The notes: generated by a model not told the origin, from the letters alone. Positions 28,936-36,596 are shown, numbered from the stretch's first letter. The stretch: 64,000 nucleotides of DNA from Actinokineospora fastidiosa (GCF_014648415.1 NZ_BMRB01000005.1:124001-188000); one strand, 5' to 3'. A program made the numbers and translations.

Positions 28936-29075
28936 CTCTCCGCACGGGAACTGACCGCCCGAGGCGTCGACCGCTGCATCCGAGTCGCCTGGGTCCTCGC
29001 CGATCTAGCCGAAGCCCCCGACGCCGACCAGGTAGCCGCCGCCCTCCACTTCCGTGACCGCCTAACCCTCCACGC
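28906..29075 (+). pseudogene. C-terminal fragment resembling ComM/YifB Mg-chelatase-like ATPase
   Basis: In the plus strand, embedded in the minisatellite, about 50 codons read PPGAVAMLDHAL, SARELTARGVDRCIRVAW and LADLAEAPDADQVAAALHFRDR. This pattern (L.AR..DR..RVAWTLADL......V..AL.FRDR) is the end of the Mg_chelatase_C domain of ComM/YifB AAA proteins. No start, no AAA domain and no direct stop are present; the frame runs into repeat sequence on both sides. I infer a relic copied here together with the repeat, perhaps by recombination with the true comM locus. Confidence 0.5.
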
Positions 29076-29142
29076 GACGGCTCCGGCCCTCGCCACACAA
29101 ACCCCCGAAGCTGGCCTCCACCCCATCCGCGGTCGGTAAGCC

Positions 29143-29158
29143 GGGCAAACGTTTGCCC
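29143..29158. promoter_or_regulatory. 16-bp perfect palindrome, LacI/PurR-like operator shape
   Basis: GGGCAAACGTTTGCCC is fully self-complementary with the central CG typical of LacI-family operators; its core GCAAACGTTTGC equals the PurR-type consensus core. It lies inside the operon, 217 bp past the stop of the first exporter gene. No gene obviously starts from it. It could also simply form a short cruciform. Confidence 0.35.
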
Positions 29159-29374
29159 CGGCAGCACTCTGCCCCGATCGCAGCGGTTGCCAGGGGGCTG
29201 TGGTCGGCTTGGCGGGTCCGGCGCAAGCGCCTACCGCGCTGGGGCGTCGCGGGAGCGTGGTTCGGGCGGCGGGGTTCGGGGTGGGGTTGGTCATGGGAGT
29301 CACCGCCGCTCCGCGGGGTCGGGAATGGGAGGTTTGTGTACTACCTATCCACATACCCGGTCTGGTCGTGGTCA

Positions 29375-30982
29375 TCACGTGAAGACCTCTCGGTACTCCG
29401 GGTTCGACCAGAGGGTGGCGTGGGGGGCGAGCGCGCGGGCCTTGCCGTCCGCCAGCCACAGGACCAGGTCGGCTCGGCTGGCCGTGCCTGCGCGGGTGGT
29501 GACCGTGATGCGGGTGGCGGTCGGGAGGAGGGCGGCTATCGCCTCGTCCACTTCGGACTCGGTGACCGTGTCCAGGGCCGCGGTCGCCTCGTCCAGGACC
29601 AGGAGGCGGGGGTGGGCGGTGATGGCCCTGGCCAGGCCGACGCGTTGGGCCTCGCCGCCGGAGAGGGGGGTGTCGGCCATCGGGGTGGCGTAGCCGGAGG
29701 GCAGGCGGTCGATGAGGTGGGCGATGCGGGCGGCTTCGCAGGCGGCGCGGACGTCGGTGGGCTGGGGGACGCCGTAGGCGACCGCGTCGGTGACGGTCGC
29801 GCCGAGCAGGACCGGGCGGGCGAAGGCGACTCCCACGGCGTTCCGACGATCGCGCAGGTCGGCGATGGGGGCGCCGTCGAGAAGGACGGTGCCCGCGTCG
29901 GGGGTGATGCCCGCGAGGACGGCGGCGAGGTCGCGGGCGCCGGGGCCGACGACGGCCACCGACGTGCCGCCGGGGATGGTCAGGTCCACTGAGGACAGCT
30001 CGCCGTGGGATACGTCCTTGAGCGTGACCGTCCCCGGCCCGTCGGGCAGGGGCAGTTCGGGGGTGGGCGGCAGTGGCGTGTCCACCACCTCGGCGATACG
30101 CGCGGCGCACGCGCGCGAGCGGGCCAGGCCGGTCAGCGCCGACACCTGGCCGACGACGCCCATCCCCAGCGTCGCGTATCCGAGGACGGCGAGGACGTCG
30201 CCGATGGCGAGCCTGCCCGCCATCAGACCGAACCCGGCCGCGACCAGCACCGCGACCTGCACCGCGGGCCGGAGGAGGCCACCGCGCCAGACCATCCGGG
30301 CCTGACCGCGCCAGATCGCGGCGCCCGCCTTGGACAACGACGGAAGTGGCCGCAGCACGCGCTCGGCCTCCTGGTCGGCCACGCCCGCGGCGGCGATCGT
30401 GCGGATTCCGCGCACCGCGTCCAACAGGCGGGCACCCAACTCGCCGGTGACCGACTGGTACGCCGCGACATCCGCGGCCGTGATCCGCAGATGCGACCGG
30501 GCGATCATCAGCGCCAACGGCAGCGCGACAAGGAAGACGACGGCCACCCGCCAGTCCACGACCGCCAGCAACACAACGGCCCCGACCGACACCAACGCCC
30601 CGGAGACGAGCTGCACCGCAAGCGCCGTCACCTGCGCCGCGCCCGCGCAATCACTGGTCAACCTGCCGATCGCATCCCCATCGGCGAACCGCCCGGGCCC
30701 CAACCGGATGAGGTGCGCGGCGACGTCCCCCCGCAACCGCGCCCCGGTCCGCGCCGTGACGCGGGCGGACACCAGCAGCCCCAGCACCTCCGCGACCAAC
30801 ACCCCCACCCCCGCCACCGCGACGGCCACCACACCCCCACCGTTCACCGCGTCCGCCAGAGCCGCGGGCAACACCAAGGCCGCCACCGTCCCCCCGAGTG
30901 CGACCACGACCAGCACCGCGGCCGCCCCCCGCTCCACGACACCAAGCAGGACCCGATCCCCAGCCCCGGCGCCACCGGCCAC
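29375..30982 (-). CDS. ramA: ABC half-exporter with degenerate Walker A, lanthipeptide type (RamA-like)
   Basis: About 535 residues from the GTG at 30982, chosen because a perfect GGAGG (30992-30988) stands 5 bp before it; ATGs at 30994 and 31015 lack any ribosome site. Membrane domain about 10-290, nucleotide-binding domain about 310-535. Signature LSGGEAQRVGLARAI and Walker B RLLVLDEATAALD are intact, but Walker A is GPGARDLAA without the Lys, the Q-loop Gln is missing and the switch His is replaced (TVTTRAG). These are exactly the elements its partner (26785) retains, so the pair would keep one working ATP site. Confidence 0.83.
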   Translation of the reverse strand: MAGGAGAGDRVLLGVVERGAAAVLVVVALGGTVAALVLPAALADAVNGGGVVAVAVAGVGVLVAEVLGLLVSARVTARTGARLRGDVAAHLIRLGPGRFADGDAIGRLTSDCAGAAQVTALAVQLVSGALVSVGAVVLLAVVDWRVAVVFLVALPLALMIARSHLRITAADVAAYQSVTGELGARLLDAVRGIRTIAAAGVADQEAERVLRPLPSLSKAGAAIWRGQARMVWRGGLLRPAVQVAVLVAAGFGLMAGRLAIGDVLAVLGYATLGMGVVGQVSALTGLARSRACAARIAEVVDTPLPPTPELPLPDGPGTVTLKDVSHGELSSVDLTIPGGTSVAVVGPGARDLAAVLAGITPDAGTVLLDGAPIADLRDRRNAVGVAFARPVLLGATVTDAVAYGVPQPTDVRAACEAARIAHLIDRLPSGYATPMADTPLSGGEAQRVGLARAITAHPRLLVLDEATAALDTVTESEVDEAIAALLPTATRITVTTRAGTASRADLVLWLADGKARALAPHATLWSNPEYREVFT

Positions 30983-31008
30983 CCGAACCTCCATTAGGTC
31001 AGATGATG

Positions 31009-31335
31009 AGAACATATGAGGACATCATCCAGATGATCAGAACATCCGACCGACCGGCAGGCCCAGATGGCAAGGCCATCCCAGACCGCCGCCCACCTGA
31101 ACGGCGGGATCATTCAGATGGTCAGATCATCCAGTGGAACATCCAGATGGTCCGAACATCCGGATGATCTGACCATCTGGATGGTGCGGTCATTCAGATG
31201 GTCTGGTCATCCAGATGGTGTCGTCATCCGGATGATCCCGACATCTCGGCCGTGGAGGGCGTTGGGATGGTGGGGGCATCTGGGTGGGGTGCACATTCGG
31301 ATGGTCTGATCATCTGGGTGATGTCGTCATGTGGG
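31009..31335. repeat. Array of ~17-bp near-palindromic units upstream of the exporter gene
   Basis: At least eleven copies of CAT[C/T]C[A/G]GATG[G/A]T[C/G] or its complement, starting at 31026, 31043 (partial), 31111, 31128 (partial), 31140, 31158, 31174, 31191, 31208, 31225, 31294 and 31311; most steps are 16-18 bp, with 17 bp commonest. The unit CATCCGGATG (31158, 31225) is a perfect palindrome. It occupies the gap between the precursor gene and the first exporter gene (30,983-31,450), together with the hairpin at 31403. There are no unique spacers, so it is not a CRISPR. Confidence 0.85.
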
Positions 31336-31402
31336 GGCGTCACTCGGCGACTCGGGGTGTCCCAGTCATTGGAAGCTCGGGGCGCTGGCGACACAATGGG
31401 AA

Positions 31403-31437
31403 GCGGGAGCGGCGCACCAGTCCTGCGCCGCTCCCGC
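31403..31437 (-). terminator. Strong hairpin directly behind the lanthipeptide precursor gene
   Basis: GCGGGAGCGGCGCA (31403-31416) pairs perfectly with 31424-31437, 14 bp, 7-nt loop, starting 14 nt after the precursor stop. It is positioned to stop or attenuate transcription so that precursor (and synthetase) mRNA exceeds exporter mRNA, a common arrangement in lanthipeptide operons. A U tract is absent. Confidence 0.75.
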
Positions 31438-31450
31438 GTTCACCCTGTGA

Positions 31451-31594
31451 CTAGTGGCAGGTCAGCAGGCTGATGGTGCTGTTCGCGCAGGACGCGATCA
31501 GGCTGAGGTTGGACGCGCCGCCGCCGTGGCTCGGGTCGCCGTAGGCCAGCTCGTTGGGGGCGTCCAGGTTCTGCAGCTCGAGGACCATGTCCAT
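31451..31594 (-). CDS. ramS: SapB-like class III lanthipeptide precursor (RamS/AmfS type)
   Basis: 47 codons, ATG at 31594 with GGGAG about 9 bp upstream (a second ATG lies two codons in). The leader contains the LELQNL box, matching the LFDLQ-type recognition helix of class III precursors, and a YGD before a Gly-rich joint. The core ends ...SLIASC and STISLLTCH: STISLLTC is an exact SxxSxxxC labionin/lanthionine motif and SNLSLIASC is a one-residue longer variant. RamS/SapB has the same two-ring plan. The next gene upstream on this strand is the LanKC synthetase and the next downstream are two exporters, the ramCSAB order. Product expected to be a surface-active morphogenetic peptide. Confidence 0.9.
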   Translation of the reverse strand: MDMVLELQNLDAPNELAYGDPSHGGGASNLSLIASCANSTISLLTCH

Positions 31595-31617
31595 GGTGAC
31601 TACTCCCTTTCCGTTTC

Positions 31618-34167
31618 CTACCGCCGGCCCGGTATGGGGCCGGAGTCTGTGGGGCCGTTCCCGAGGAACGGCAGGACGCGGCCGTGTCCGTCGTGGACGG
31701 CGGCCAGGGCGAGCAGCACGCCCGCGCCCCCGGTCGCCACGTCCATCGACAGTCGCAGCAGCTGGTTGCCCGGCATGGCGATCCCGCCGCCGTACGGCAC
31801 CGCGTGCCACGCCAGGGCCGACAGGTGGGTCTCGATCGCGGCCGCGCGCTCGGGCGTCGGCGAGCGGCGCTGGGCCGCGGCCAAAGCGGACAGCAGTCCG
31901 CACCGCCCGTACAGCAGCCCGGGGTGGATCACGAACTCGCCGTGGCAGCCGCGCAGCAGATCGTCCTGGCGCTCCAGGCAGGCGGCGCCGGGCCGCCGTC
32001 GCGCCAGTTCCTCGATCACCAGCGCCACACCGGCGCTGCCGACCGCCACATAGGGCAGCGTGCGAGCGCCCCCGTCGCGGACCTGGAGCGCGCCGTCGTC
32101 GGTGAGCACGCATTCGTCGAGATCGCGCGCCACCGCGCGTTCGGCGAGGTCGAGCCACGCCGGGTCGGCGGTCTCGTCGTACAGGCGGGTGAACAGCAGC
32201 GCGGGACCGGACCAGCCGGACAGGATGCCCGCGCGGCCCACCTCGTCCGGCGGCGCGGCGACGGCCAGCGCGTCGGCGAGGCGTTCGCCGGTGGCGACGG
32301 CGGCCTTGAGGTGTTCGCGGTCGGCGGCGAAGTGCAGCCGGGTGAGCCCGATGCCCGCCAGGCCGCCGCCGTAGCCGTGGTCGCGGGTCTGCTCCACGAG
32401 CGTGGCCGCGCCGTCGATCAGGTCGAGCGCCGCCTGCCGGTGGCCGAGGGTGTCCAGCGCGAACGCGATGCCGTACGCGCCGTCGAGCAGGCCGGGCCGC
32501 GTGGGCGGCGTCCGCCGGACTGCTTCGAGCAGCCACTCCTCGTGCTCGGGATGACGCCCCTGCCCCGTCGCGTGCAGGGCGTACAGCACGCCCGCCGCGC
32601 CGTGGGACAGGCCCGTGCCGCCGAGCCGGAACTGCTCGATGTCGCCGGGGAACAGCCGGTCCTCGCGCTCGGGCGTGGCGCTGGCCAGGATCGCCGTGCC
32701 CAGGTCCGCCCGCACCCGCGCCCAGTCCGGCGTCGGCTCGTCCAGCGCGGTCGTCAGCGACGGTCCCGGTTTGAGCACGGCCCGGATCGACTCGACGTAC
32801 CCGTCGGGCAGGGGGAAGCGGCGCTCGATGAAGTCCAGCAGCGCGCCGAGCTTTCCCGGCGCCAGCTCCAGCATCGCGTTGAGGGGCAGGAACACCCACA
32901 GCTTGAGCGCGGCCAAGGCGTAGCGGTCGATGTCGACGCCCGCCCGGTCGGCCGGGGCGCGGAAGCCGGGCGCACCCAGCGCGGGCCGCTCGCCGCTGTC
33001 GGCGGGGAACGCCATCTCGTAGTCGATCAGCGAGACGGTGTCGTCCTCGTCGACCAGGATGTTCAGCGAGTGCAGGTCGCCGAACACCACGCCGCGCCCG
33101 TGCACCTGGTCCAGCAGCCGCTCGACGGCGGCGACGATCGCGCACACCCGCTCGGTGAACGCGGCGACGGCGGCGTCGTCGGGATCGTGTCGGGTCAGCG
33201 GGTAGTTGCGGGCCAGCCACGGGCCGAGCGCGAGCCCCTCCATCGGCTCCATGGCCAGGAAGCTGTGCTCCCACACCGTGGTCAGCTCATACGCCCTGGG
33301 CACGCCCGCGATCCCGTCGAGGCGCCGCAGGATGTCGTACTCGCGCTCCAGCCGGGCCACCGCGTCCACGCCGTCGCGGTCCAGGCCCGCGTGCGGCCGG
33401 GCCTCCTTCACCACGACGGCGCGGTCGTCGGCCTTGCGGGTCGCCCGGTAGACGCCGCCGCCGTTGGAGAAGTGCAGCGACGAGGACACCCGGTACGGGA
33501 ACTGGTCGGGGTCGCCAGCCCGGCGCGCCGCGAGGTGCGGGGCGAGACAGGCAGGCAACTCGACCCACGGCGGCACCCGGAAGGTCGGCGTGCGTTCGTC
33601 CGGGACCAGCTCGCCGTCCGGCCCGCGCAGGGCGAGGACCCGCGCGCCGTCGGACTCCACCCAGCGCTCGACGAATCCGCCGTAGCGCACATAGAGCGGG
33701 CCGTCGCCGTACCGGAGGTCGCTGAGAATGTAGGGGCCCGCGAATCCGGCCAGCCGGGGCGCCAAACCAACGAGAAGCTCGGCCAGTTGGTTATCGTCGG
33801 CCGGGTAGACCGTCACCAACTTGCCACTGGCCGACCGCGGCGCGTATTTGGCGTTGCGGGCCAGCAGAATGCTCCGCCCGCGCAAATGCTTGAACGCGAC
33901 ACGCGCACCGAAGCAATGATCCGCCACGATGGCGAGCACCTTTTCGGCGTTGTCGAGCGTGGCCGAGACGTGGATCTTCCAGCCCTGGTCCGGGGTGCGC
34001 GCTCCGTCCGGTCGCAGCACCCGCCACGTGCCCATATCGGCGCTCGCCCAGCCCGTGGCAGGCGTCGGCGCCAGGGCGGCGAAACCGGCGTCGGAATCCG
34101 CGGCGACCCGCTGTTCGTCGAAGAACAGGGGATCGGCGAAGCAGAACGCCTCGTACCGCAGATCCAT
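31618..34167 (-). CDS. ramC: Class III lanthionine synthetase LanKC (RamC/AmfT type)
   Basis: 849 residues; ATG at 34167 chosen because GGAAGG lies 6 bp upstream (a second ATG two codons earlier abuts the ribosome site). Three domains: lyase-like N-terminus (about 1-205, beginning DLRYEAFCFADPLFFDEQRV), Ser/Thr kinase-like domain (about 215-480) with VVVKEARPH, FGDLHSLNILVDEDDTVSLIDYE, and LanC-like cyclase (about 510-849). The cyclase lacks the Cys-Cys-His zinc ligands of LanC and LanL (for example LPYVAVGSAG where others have WCYG), which marks class III rather than class IV. It phosphorylates and eliminates precursor Ser/Thr and forms the rings in the cytoplasm. Confidence 0.93.
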   Translation of the reverse strand: MDLRYEAFCFADPLFFDEQRVAADSDAGFAALAPTPATGWASADMGTWRVLRPDGARTPDQGWKIHVSATLDNAEKVLAIVADHCFGARVAFKHLRGRSILLARNAKYAPRSASGKLVTVYPADDNQLAELLVGLAPRLAGFAGPYILSDLRYGDGPLYVRYGGFVERWVESDGARVLALRGPDGELVPDERTPTFRVPPWVELPACLAPHLAARRAGDPDQFPYRVSSSLHFSNGGGVYRATRKADDRAVVVKEARPHAGLDRDGVDAVARLEREYDILRRLDGIAGVPRAYELTTVWEHSFLAMEPMEGLALGPWLARNYPLTRHDPDDAAVAAFTERVCAIVAAVERLLDQVHGRGVVFGDLHSLNILVDEDDTVSLIDYEMAFPADSGERPALGAPGFRAPADRAGVDIDRYALAALKLWVFLPLNAMLELAPGKLGALLDFIERRFPLPDGYVESIRAVLKPGPSLTTALDEPTPDWARVRADLGTAILASATPEREDRLFPGDIEQFRLGGTGLSHGAAGVLYALHATGQGRHPEHEEWLLEAVRRTPPTRPGLLDGAYGIAFALDTLGHRQAALDLIDGAATLVEQTRDHGYGGGLAGIGLTRLHFAADREHLKAAVATGERLADALAVAAPPDEVGRAGILSGWSGPALLFTRLYDETADPAWLDLAERAVARDLDECVLTDDGALQVRDGGARTLPYVAVGSAGVALVIEELARRRPGAACLERQDDLLRGCHGEFVIHPGLLYGRCGLLSALAAAQRRSPTPERAAAIETHLSALAWHAVPYGGGIAMPGNQLLRLSMDVATGGAGVLLALAAVHDGHGRVLPFLGNGPTDSGPIPGRR

Positions 34168-34315
34168 CGTCATCCTTCCTAACACGGAATTCACCGAGTC
34201 GGCGGCTCGCGATTCCGCTCACGGCGGTCGGCATTCATTCCCGCATGCCCGGCCGCGTCCGGCCAATCCGCCGAACCGGCGTTGTCCCGCGTCCGATCAG
34301 GCGTCCGCGTGACGC

Positions 34316-34333
34316 GATTACCACCAGGTAACC
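34316..34333. promoter_or_regulatory. Inverted repeat upstream of the lanthipeptide operon
   Basis: GATTACC-ACCA-GGTAACC, two 7-bp arms with one mismatch, about 150 bp before the synthetase start in the 385-bp region 34,168-34,552 between the divergent operon and the ATPase-fold gene. It is the most symmetric AT-containing element there and could be an operator. No clear promoter boxes were recognised in the rest of the stretch. Confidence 0.35.
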
Positions 34334-34552
34334 GATGCGTTGCGTAGTCGAACTGATCCCCGGAACCACCCGTATGCCGCGTATCCCCGGCCGCACCTCG
34401 AAGGATTCAGAACTGTGGGTCACTCAGCTTTGCCGTTGGTGACGGATTCGCCCGAATCCGCCACAGCCTGTGATGGCCTGGACCAGGGTGTGGCCTGCGG
34501 GGGTCCACGTGGCACCATCTGGCGGACGCGGGTGGCGCCGGAAGGAGATGCC

Positions 34553-35068
34553 ATGCACGACCGGACCGAACAGGTCGACGACCTCCATCTGGTGGCTCTG
34601 CCCAGCGCCGTGGGATGCGCGGAGATGTTCGTGCGGTTCTCGCTGACCGAATGGTCCCTGCGCGACCTGCGCGACCTGGCCGCCGAGACCGTCCGCGCGC
34701 TGACCAAGGCCGTGGTGTCCGCAGCGGACCCGGCCAACCCCGGCATGATGACCGCCCGCGCCCGGCTCTCCGGCGGCGACCTGGTGATCGAGATCGAGCC
34801 GCCGCACGCGGTCGCCGCGCCGCCCGTCCCCGCGGGCGCCCGCGCGGGCGTGCTCGACATCGGCGGCGGCCGGACGATGCTGTGGGCGGCGATCGCGCTG
34901 CCGTCGGGCATGTCCGCATCGGCCGTCCCGCTCCCCCGCCGCCAGCGCAGGCCGTCGTCGCAGACCGTGCGCGGCAACCCGCCGGACGAGCCGATCGGCG
35001 CCGACGCCGAGACCATGCAGCGCATCCTGTTCGGGCTGAGCGGACGACGCGAGCGCGACCAGCGGTGA
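34553..35068 (+). CDS. Degenerate HATPase-fold (anti-sigma/RsbW-like) protein
   Basis: 171 residues, ATG at 34553 with GGAAGGAG 6 bp upstream. The first 110 residues have the spacing of small actinobacterial histidine-kinase-like ATPases (LPSAVGCAEMFVRFSLTEWSL..LRDLAAETVRALTKAVV ... LVIEIE ... AGVLDIGGGRTMLWAAI). The N-box Asn is absent (ETVRALTKAVV instead of ELVTNAV..), so ATP binding is doubtful. The C-terminal 50 residues are basic and disordered. It probably binds a partner such as a sigma factor; this is inference. It is divergent from the lanthipeptide operon. Confidence 0.55.
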   Translation: MHDRTEQVDDLHLVALPSAVGCAEMFVRFSLTEWSLRDLRDLAAETVRALTKAVVSAADPANPGMMTARARLSGGDLVIEIEPPHAVAAPPVPAGARAGVLDIGGGRTMLWAAIALPSGMSASAVPLPRRQRRPSSQTVRGNPPDEPIGADAETMQRILFGLSGRRERDQR

Positions 35069-35110
35069 CACCGGCCGCACGGCCAGGCCCCGTCGGCTTA
35101 AGCTGATCGT

Positions 35111-35139
35111 GCGCGGACGTACCAGGGACCCGTCCGCGC
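35111..35139 (+). promoter_or_regulatory. Hairpin just upstream of the second LacI regulator
   Basis: GCGCGGACG (35111-35119) pairs perfectly with CGTCCGCGC (35131-35139), 11-nt loop, ending 4-5 bp before the GGAG ribosome site of the following gene. It could be the terminator of the preceding gene or a leader structure affecting translation. Confidence 0.4.
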
Positions 35140-35152
35140 GATCGGAGTTGAG

Positions 35153-36187
35153 TTGAGCATGACGGAGTCGGACGAGCGGGCGGCGCCGACGCTGGAAGAG
35201 GTGGCCCGGGTCGCCGGGGTCTCCCGTTCCACGGTGTCGCGGGTGATCAACGACATGCCCGGGGTGAGCAAACGGGCCAAGGAGGCGGTCACCGAGGCGA
35301 TCGCCGCGCTGCGCTACGTGCCCAACCAGGCCGCGCGCAGCCTGGTCACCCGACGCACCAACTCCATCGCGCTGGTGGTGTCGGAGCAGGGCGACCGCGT
35401 CTTCGGCGACCCGTTCTTCGCGGGCGTGCTGCGCGGCGTCTCGGCGGGCATGTCCGCGGGGCACCGGCAGCTCGTGCTGATGATGGGCCGCACCGACGTC
35501 GACGACTCGGTGGCCAACTACCTGTGCGGCGGGCACGTCGACGGCGCGGTGGTCGTCAGCCTGCACGGGCACGACCCGCTGCCGAAGCGCCTGGCCGACG
35601 CCGGGCTGCCGGTGGTGGTCGTGGGCAGGCCGCTGGGCGACACCGCGGTGCCCTACGTGGACTCCGACAACATGTCCGGCAGCCTGCAGGCCGCCCGCCA
35701 CCTGGTCGAGATCGGCCGCAGGCGGATCGCCACCATCGCCGGTCCCGAGGACATGGCCGTGGGCATCGACCGGCTCACCGGCTGGCGGCGCGGGATGACC
35801 GAGGCGGGCCTGAAGCCGGACCTGGTCGTGCACAGCGACTTCTCCGGCAAGGGCGGCGCCGCCGCGATGGCCGAGCTGCTCGACCGCGACCCGGACATCG
35901 ACGGGGTGTTCGCCGCGGCCGACATCATCGCCGTCGGCGCCCTGCGGACCCTGGCCGACAAGGGCAGGCGCGTGCCGGAGGACGTCGCCGTGGTGGGCCA
36001 CGACGACTCCATCCTGGCCACCTCGACGACGCCTGCGCTGACGACGGTGCGCCAGTCCGTGGAGGAGCTGGGCCGCAGCGCGACCTGGCGGCTGCTGGCC
36101 CAACTTGAGGGGGAGACACACCTCCCACCTTCGGTTTTGCTCCCCACCGAACTGGTCGTGCGGGCATCTACGTTAATTCGTCCCTAA
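35153..36187 (+). CDS. LacI-family regulator, CebR paralogue
   Basis: 344 residues from the TTG at 35153 (GGAG 5 bp upstream) or 342 from the ATG at 35159. The HTH TLEEVARVAGVSRSTVSRVIND differs from that of CebR (25774) at one position outside the recognition helix, and the hinge VPNQAARSLVTRRT at one. The sensor domain is also closely similar (PYVDSDN, GPEDMAVGIDRL, FAAADIIAVGA, TELV.R). It stands alone, with no sugar genes beside it. It should recognise the same TGGGAGCGCTCCCA operator but may answer to another sugar. No such box is seen near this gene. Confidence 0.88.
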   Translation: MSMTESDERAAPTLEEVARVAGVSRSTVSRVINDMPGVSKRAKEAVTEAIAALRYVPNQAARSLVTRRTNSIALVVSEQGDRVFGDPFFAGVLRGVSAGMSAGHRQLVLMMGRTDVDDSVANYLCGGHVDGAVVVSLHGHDPLPKRLADAGLPVVVVGRPLGDTAVPYVDSDNMSGSLQAARHLVEIGRRRIATIAGPEDMAVGIDRLTGWRRGMTEAGLKPDLVVHSDFSGKGGAAAMAELLDRDPDIDGVFAAADIIAVGALRTLADKGRRVPEDVAVVGHDDSILATSTTPALTTVRQSVEELGRSATWRLLAQLEGETHLPPSVLLPTELVVRASTLIRP

Positions 36188-36297
36188 GAATCGTCACACC
36201 CGGTAACGTGTGCTGGGTCTCACCGCGATGCAACCGGGTGAAGGGGTAACGCATCCAACCGAGACAGACCCAGATCTCCACGACCGGGGGGAACGAC

Positions 36298-36558
36298 ATG
36301 GACACCGAACCGCACGAACTGAGCCACCGCGCCCGCGCGATGCTCCGCGCCATCGCCGCGGGCCGGGCCACCCTGCGCTGCGGGCGCGAGCCGGACCTCT
36401 ACATCGACGGCATGCCCTGCTGCGACCAGTTCAGCGCGCACGAGCTCATCCACGACGGCCTCGTGGCCGCGGGCACCGGCCGGTTCGGCCAGTTCGTCCC
36501 GGCCTCGCTCACCGCCGCTGGCTCGGCGGCGCTGGGCGCGAAGGTCGCCGCCGCGTAA
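36298..36558 (+). CDS. Small hypothetical protein
   Basis: 86 residues, ATG preceded by a GGGGGG stretch and followed by a terminator-like hairpin, which support it as a real single gene. The sequence is mixed helical (HELSHRARAMLRAIAAGRATLRCGREPDLYIDGMPCCDQFSAHELIHDGLVAAG) and reads like a small winged-helix-like fold: helix, helix, then LTAAG at the end as in many DUF-type actinobacterial proteins. Three Cys are present. Function unknown. Confidence 0.65.
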   Translation: MDTEPHELSHRARAMLRAIAAGRATLRCGREPDLYIDGMPCCDQFSAHELIHDGLVAAGTGRFGQFVPASLTAAGSAALGAKVAAA

Positions 36559-36572
36559 GCACCACGGACTTC

Positions 36573-36596
36573 GGCCCGGCAGGACGCTGCCGGGCC
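36573..36596 (+). terminator. Intrinsic terminator
   Basis: GGCCCGGCAG (36573-36582), loop GACG, CTGCCGGGCC (36587-36596), then GTTCCC. Perfect 10-bp stem with a tetraloop, 15 bp after the small gene. Confidence 0.75.

Noticed and set aside
28522-29139. Intact plus-strand gene across the minisatellite
   Set aside because: Apart from the ComM-like stretch it is only repeat translation, with no ribosome site or start; treated as a relic.
31009-31335. CRISPR array
   Set aside because: Units are 17 bp, near-palindromic and contiguous, with no unique spacers and no cas genes in the window.
34553-35068. RamR-type regulator for the lanthipeptide operon
   Set aside because: The protein has no receiver domain or helix-turn-helix; it looks like a degenerate HATPase fold.
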